From NCBI GenBank assembly GCA_946620035.1, contig CAMOMX010000016.1, positions 1 through 31,257 of the forward strand: a stretch of 31,257 bases of DNA. The letters are read 5' to 3'. The stretch is from CAG-791 sp003447895. GTDB taxonomy: Bacteria > Bacillota > Clostridia > Lachnospirales > Lachnospiraceae. The notes under the pieces were generated by a model that was not told where the DNA came from, made no database searches, and saw only the letters and a program-made list of their open reading frames with translations. This document shows positions 27,948 to 31,257 of this stretch, piece by piece. How positions within the stretch are numbered: the first letter of the stretch is position 1; the number at the start of each line of letters is the position of its first letter. Made by a program: the position numbers and the translations under genes.

Positions 27948-29489
27948 ATGACTTCAGCACAAATCTTGATCATTGTAACAATCGTTCTTTACATGGCGGG
28001 GATGCTCGCGATCGGGGCCTTCTTCAACAGAAAGGGCGCGACAGAGACGTCCGACGGCTTCTACATCGGCGGAAGATCCCTGGGACCCGTCGTCACCGCG
28101 ATGAGCGCCGAGGCGTCGGATATGAGCAGTTATCTCCTCATGGGCCTTCCCGGACTTGCCTATATCGCGGGTCTTGCGGAGGTAACCTGGACGGCCATCG
28201 GACTCTCGATCGGAACTTACCTGAATTTCCTTCTCGTCGCGAGACTTCTCAGAAGATACTCGGAGAAGATCGGCGCGTTTACGATCCCGGACTTTTATAA
28301 TAGAAGATACAGAGATGACAGGCACATCCTTTCCTGTATCGCGGCGGTCATTATCCTGGTCTTCTTTATTCCTTACACGGCATCGGGCTTTAAGGCAGTG
28401 GGCACCATGTTCAACAGCCTTTTCGGATTTGACTATCACGTGGCGATGATCGTGGGCGCACTGATCATCATTGCCTACACGACCATGGGCGGTTTCCTCG
28501 CCGTATCCACGACGGACCTGGTACAGAGTATCTTTATGACGGTCGCCCTGATCGTGATCGTGTTCTTCGGCATTGAGCAGGCGGGCGGTATGGGCAATGT
28601 GATCAGCAATGCGAAGGCGCTTCCGGGATATCTCAATCTCACACAGGGGTATGACGCGGCCAACAAGACGGCGGGATCCTTCGGGGCTTTCAGTATTGCC
28701 TCTACACTGGCCTGGGGCCTTGGCTATTTTGGCATGCCGCACATCCTGCTCCGCTTTATGGGAATCCGGAACGAAGAAGAGCTGGTGCTCTCCAGACGGA
28801 TCGCATTTGTGTGGGTGGTGATCTCCATGGGCATCGCTGTCTTCATCGGCGTGATCGGATACAGCGTATCCGTGGCGGGTGCGATCCCTATGCTGACGAC
28901 CAGTGCGGATTCTGAGACGGTCATTATCCAGCTTGCGAATCTCATGAGCCAGAAGGGAGTCTTCTTTGCCCTGATCGCCGGCGTGATCCTGTCCGGTATT
29001 CTCGCGGCGACCATGTCGACCGCGGACTCCCAGCTCCTTGCGGCGGCATCGAGCGTCTCCCAGGACCTCGCGCAGGAATTCTTCGGGATCAAGCTTAGCG
29101 GACGTCAGCAGATGAGGGTGGCGAGACTTACAGTCGTGTCGATCGCCGTGATCGCCGTGATCCTCGCGTGGAACCCGAACAGTTCCGTCTTCAGAGTTGT
29201 TTCCTTCGCATGGGCGGGCTTTGGCGCCGCATTTGGTCCTCAGATGCTGCTGGCGCTCTTCTGGAGACGCTCCAACAGACAGGGCGCGACTGCGGGAATG
29301 GTCGTCGGCGCGGCGATGGTCTTTATCTGGAAATTCCTCATTGCCCCGATCGGCGGATGGCTCGCGATCTATGAGCTTCTTCCCGCCTTCCTGTTCAGCC
29401 TTGCGGCAAACGTGATCGTGAGCAATATGACGGCTGCGCCTTCCAAGGCGATTACAGAAATCTATGATGAGGTGCACCGGGCCAAATGA
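27948..29489 (+). CDS. putP: PutP-type sodium/proline (solute) symporter
   Basis: A 513-residue member of the solute:sodium symporter family with about 13 membrane helices. The helix 2 signature SAEASDMSSYLLMGLPGLAY (from Ser53) matches PutP, including the Asp and Ser positions used for sodium/proline coupling. Other family features are FFNRKGATETSDGFYIGGRSLGP, GGFLAVSTTDLVQ, GYFGMPHILLRFMGIR and SGILAATMSTADSQLLAAASSVSQDL. Proline is the likely substrate, but related amino or organic acids cannot be excluded. I chose the ATG at 27948 (GGAGAG six bases upstream) over GTG at 27930. It is a single gene followed by a strong terminator. Confidence 0.9.
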   Translation: MTSAQILIIVTIVLYMAGMLAIGAFFNRKGATETSDGFYIGGRSLGPVVTAMSAEASDMSSYLLMGLPGLAYIAGLAEVTWTAIGLSIGTYLNFLLVARLLRRYSEKIGAFTIPDFYNRRYRDDRHILSCIAAVIILVFFIPYTASGFKAVGTMFNSLFGFDYHVAMIVGALIIIAYTTMGGFLAVSTTDLVQSIFMTVALIVIVFFGIEQAGGMGNVISNAKALPGYLNLTQGYDAANKTAGSFGAFSIASTLAWGLGYFGMPHILLRFMGIRNEEELVLSRRIAFVWVVISMGIAVFIGVIGYSVSVAGAIPMLTTSADSETVIIQLANLMSQKGVFFALIAGVILSGILAATMSTADSQLLAAASSVSQDLAQEFFGIKLSGRQQMRVARLTVVSIAVIAVILAWNPNSSVFRVVSFAWAGFGAAFGPQMLLALFWRRSNRQGATAGMVVGAAMVFIWKFLIAPIGGWLAIYELLPAFLFSLAANVIVSNMTAAPSKAITEIYDEVHRAK

Positions 29490-29514
29490 TGCCGGTGTGA
29501 TCTGACAAGACCGG

Positions 29515-29571
29515 ATCCCTGCTGTGAAGAGTATTCTGATTCGGGAATACCCTTTACAACAGGGATTTTTC
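29515..29571 (+). terminator. Terminator after putP
   Basis: A 22-base arm (29515-29536) pairs with 29545-29566 with two mismatches and one G-U pair. It is followed directly by a T run. Confidence 0.9.
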
Positions 29572-29665
29572 GTGTAAAAATGAAGTTTGTGACTGCGCGG
29601 GGCGGCCAAAATACAGAATCGTTAAATGTGACGAAAATGTTTGTGGAAAAATACAAAAAAAGTTC

Positions 29666-29694
29666 TTGATTTTTGAGAGCACCTCGTGTAATCT
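29666..29694 (+). promoter_or_regulatory. Promoter of the S10 cluster
   Basis: The -35 TTGATT (29666-29671) and -10 TAATCT (29689-29694) are exactly 17 bases apart, with an A-rich stretch upstream that could act as an UP element. A transcript would carry about 300 bases of leader before rpsJ. Confidence 0.7.
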
Positions 29695-29700
29695 ATAAAA

Positions 29701-29990
29701 GCTGTGACATGATAGCTGTGAAGCGTGAGGTTGCCGCTGTGGATACGGCGGGTTTTCCGTGGAGCGAATGTCTGGGGCGCCCTGAATTGGCACAGGGACG
29801 GCCCGAAAACTGACGACAAGTCACTGTACCGATAGACAGTCTGTAAATGGACGGCCGCGCTGCGGACCGGAATTTCAGAAACGACGTGCGAGAACCTGCG
29901 TGAGAGTATGAGAAAAGGCAGGATACGCACGGGAGTGTGTACAGTCACCGCTTGTCGTACTTCATTAAAAAGTGCGAATAAGGAGGCGAC
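29701..29990 (+). promoter_or_regulatory. Structured 5' leader of rpsJ
   Basis: About 290 bases without a gene (within the 508-base gap 29490-29997). Visible hairpins: GGGC..CCCTG with CAGGG..GCCC (29775-29804); ACTGT/ACAGT (29823-29840); CCGC-GCT-GCGG (29855-29865); a two-step helix CGTGCG/CGCACG (29885-29890 with 29926-29931) enclosing CCTGC/GCAGG (29895-29899 with 29918-29922); and GTACTT/AAGTGC (29957-29975) just before the ribosome binding site. S10 operons are often regulated by a ribosomal protein (L4 in gamma-proteobacteria) through their leader. This leader does not match the E. coli type as far as I can see. Confidence 0.5.
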
Positions 29991-29997
29991 TTTTTTT

Positions 29998-30315
29998 ATG
30001 GCAAATCAGATTATGAGAATTACCCTGAAGGCATATGATCACAAGCTCGTGGATGCATCCGCGAAGAAGATCATCGAGACGGTCAAGAAGACCGGCTCCC
30101 AGGTAAGCGGTCCCGTTCCGCTTCCTACAAAGAAGGAGGTTGTTACCATCCTTCGCGCTGTTCATAAGTATAAGGACAGCCGTGAGCAGTTCGAGCAGAG
30201 AACTCACAAGAGACTGATCGACATCATCACTCCCACTCAGAAGACAGTTGATGCTCTTCAGAGACTGGAGATGCCTGCAGGCGTAGCGATCGATATCAAG
30301 ATGAAGGCTCGCTGA
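29998..30315 (+). CDS. rpsJ: 30S ribosomal protein S10
   Basis: A complete 105-residue S10 (MANQIMRITLKAYDHKLVDASAKKIIETVKKTGSQVSGPVPLPTKKEVVTILRAVHKYKDSREQFEQRTHKRLIDI), a 30S head protein that also forms the NusB antitermination partner. I chose the ATG at 29998, with AAGGAGG (29980-29986) upstream; family homology starts there although the frame opens at 29908. Seven T's stand between the ribosome binding site and the start codon, which is unusual. rplC follows only after 431 bases. Confidence 0.97.
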   Translation: MANQIMRITLKAYDHKLVDASAKKIIETVKKTGSQVSGPVPLPTKKEVVTILRAVHKYKDSREQFEQRTHKRLIDIITPTQKTVDALQRLEMPAGVAIDIKMKAR

Positions 30316-30746
30316 TCAGTACAAAGCAAAGCGTACATATAATAAGTACAGCGAACAAAACAAGTTAACAGATGCATACTCCATAATGCATTTGTAAATA
30401 AAACCTCTACTAGTATGACATCCCTTTTCGGGAGGACCTGTCAGGGTGTTCAAGACAGAGTCCTGTGATAGAAAAGGAGAGGCAGGCGGCGCGGTAAGCA
30501 GTCAGACAGCAGGCTGCGGACCGAGGACGGATCCGGAGAGATCCGCGGGAGGGCAGGATGCCAAAGGCCCGAGAGCATAGCGCTGATGTCCGCTGTAGAA
30601 AAACCGAAACCTTCGGTTTCGCATCGAAGAATCCGCAAGCGGATCCTTCTGCCTGAATAAGAGAGCTCAGCTCTGACAGTATTCGGGAAAGAGACCGGAG
30701 AAACAAGTTTAGCCGGCAGAGAATTGCCGGCGGAAAGAGGTAAAAG
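30316..30746 (+). promoter_or_regulatory. Long structured spacer between rpsJ and rplC
   Basis: I see no gene in these 431 bases, but many hairpins: TCCC/GGGA (30421-30433); AGGACCTGTC with GACAGAGTCCT (30433-30464); CGGATC/GATCCG (30528-30545); GGCA-GGA-TGCC (30552-30562); CGAAACC-TTC-GGTTTCG (30605-30621); GAAGAATCCGC with GCGGATCCTTC (30626-30649); and GCCGGCA/TGCCGGC (30712-30731), which ends three bases before the rplC ribosome binding site. A weak promoter, TTGTAA (30392-30397) with TATGAC (30414-30419), could start a transcript at about 30426. This looks like an rplC leader, an unusual place for one. Confidence 0.5.
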
Positions 30747-31257
30747 ATGAAGAAAGCGATTATGGCTACCAAGATCGGCATGACTCAGATCTTCAGGGAA
30801 GACGGAACACTCGTCCCTGTAACTGTTCTTGAGGCAGGCCCCTGTGTCGTGACACAGGTCAAGACCATCGAAAACGACGGTTACGAAGCAGTTCAGGTCG
30901 GCTACGGTGAGGCGAAAGAGCGCATCACTACTGTTGACAAGAACGGCAAGAAGGAAGTTGCTCACCGCCACGGTGTGGGCAAGGCTATGAAGGGCCACTT
31001 CGACAAGGCCGGCACAGCGGTCAAAAAGCACGTACAGGAATTCAAATTTGAAAACACTGCAGATTACAAGCTCGGCGACGAGATCAAGGCTGATATCTTC
31101 GCGGAAGGCGACAAGATCGATGCAACTGCAGTTACAAAGGGTAAAGGCTTCCAGGGAGCGATCAAGAGACTCGGACAGCACAGAGGACCTATGGGCCACG
31201 GTTCCAAGTTCCACCGTCACCAGGGTTCCAACGGATCTTCTTCCGATCCCAGCAGAG
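30747..31257 (+). CDS. rplC: 50S ribosomal protein L3 (3' end outside window)
   Basis: The first 170 residues of L3, still open at the window edge (normal length is about 210). The start MKKAIMATKIGMTQIFREDGTLVPVTVLEAGPCVVTQ and the late segment TKGKGFQGAIKRLGQHRGPMGHGSKFHRHQGS are characteristic. L3 is an early assembly protein near the peptidyl transferase centre. A GAAAGAGG-type site stands before the ATG, directly after a 7-bp hairpin. L4, L23 and L2 genes are expected beyond the window. Confidence 0.97.
   Translation, partial: MKKAIMATKIGMTQIFREDGTLVPVTVLEAGPCVVTQVKTIENDGYEAVQVGYGEAKERITTVDKNGKKEVAHRHGVGKAMKGHFDKAGTAVKKHVQEFKFENTADYKLGDEIKADIFAEGDKIDATAVTKGKGFQGAIKRLGQHRGPMGHGSKFHRHQGSNGSSSDPSR

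Noticed and set aside
27954..29609. A 551-codon minus-strand frame opposite putP
   Set aside because: The product is extremely rich in Arg, His and Asp, as expected for the complement of a membrane protein gene; it also runs through the putP terminator.
30316..30746. A broken gene or insertion element between rpsJ and rplC
   Set aside because: I found no transposase-like frame, no terminal inverted repeats with target duplications, and no fragments of a recognisable protein; the hairpin density suits a leader RNA better.

Overview
The window looks like a stretch of chromosome from an anaerobic Firmicute of the class Clostridia, most likely family Lachnospiraceae. The evidence is a mid-range GC content, AGGAGG ribosome binding sites, sigma-A type promoters, a NiaR-type niacin repressor, a small alarmone synthetase, a zinc-ribbon L33, an L10 leader with an intrinsic attenuator, and RpoB/RpoC without the large insertions seen in Proteobacteria. 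I see no phage, insertion sequence, CRISPR array, tRNA or rRNA.

Layout. (1) Bases 1-2000, minus strand: a 3H-domain repressor (niaR) upstream of a PTS_EIIC_2/PfoR-like membrane protein. A palindrome like a NiaR operator overlaps the promoter of the membrane protein. (2) 2187-5531, plus strand: an ABC_sub_bind-family lipoprotein followed directly by an OmpR-type response regulator and a sensor kinase, with no permease or ATPase. (3) 5667-7211: a small HTH regulator and UDP-galactopyranose mutase (glf). (4) 7430-9898: rpmG-secE-nusG-rplK-rplA, ending in a clear terminator; NusG has an unusual N-terminal extension of about 85 residues. (5) 9968-11209: a CapA-type secreted metallophosphatase gene sits between rplA and rplJ and splits the usual rplKAJL order. 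(6) 11285-20434: L10 leader, rplJ, rplL, a 387-base spacer with hairpins, a promoter and a structured leader, then rpoB and rpoC. (7) 20446-25149: the str cluster rpsL-rpsG-fusA-tuf, with a consensus promoter in front of rpsL, a separate tuf promoter and a strong terminator after tuf. (8) 25241-29571: accessory housekeeping genes, namely a small alarmone synthetase, a convergent RlmI/K-like methyltransferase, a TetR regulator and a PutP-type sodium/solute symporter. (9) 29666-31257: the start of the S10 cluster, with rpsJ behind a leader of about 300 bases, a 431-base structured spacer, and rplC running off the window.

Most of the window encodes transcription and translation machinery: RNA polymerase beta and beta', NusG, ribosomal proteins, EF-G and EF-Tu. 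Expression seems to be tuned through RNA leaders. The best supported is the rplJ attenuator, where an upstream segment can pair with the left arm of the terminator. Less explained structured leaders precede rpoB, rpsJ and rplC. These leaders, together with the niaR/PfoR-like pair and the lipoprotein/two-component module, are the parts most worth following up. All gene names come from reading the translations by eye; no database search was run.
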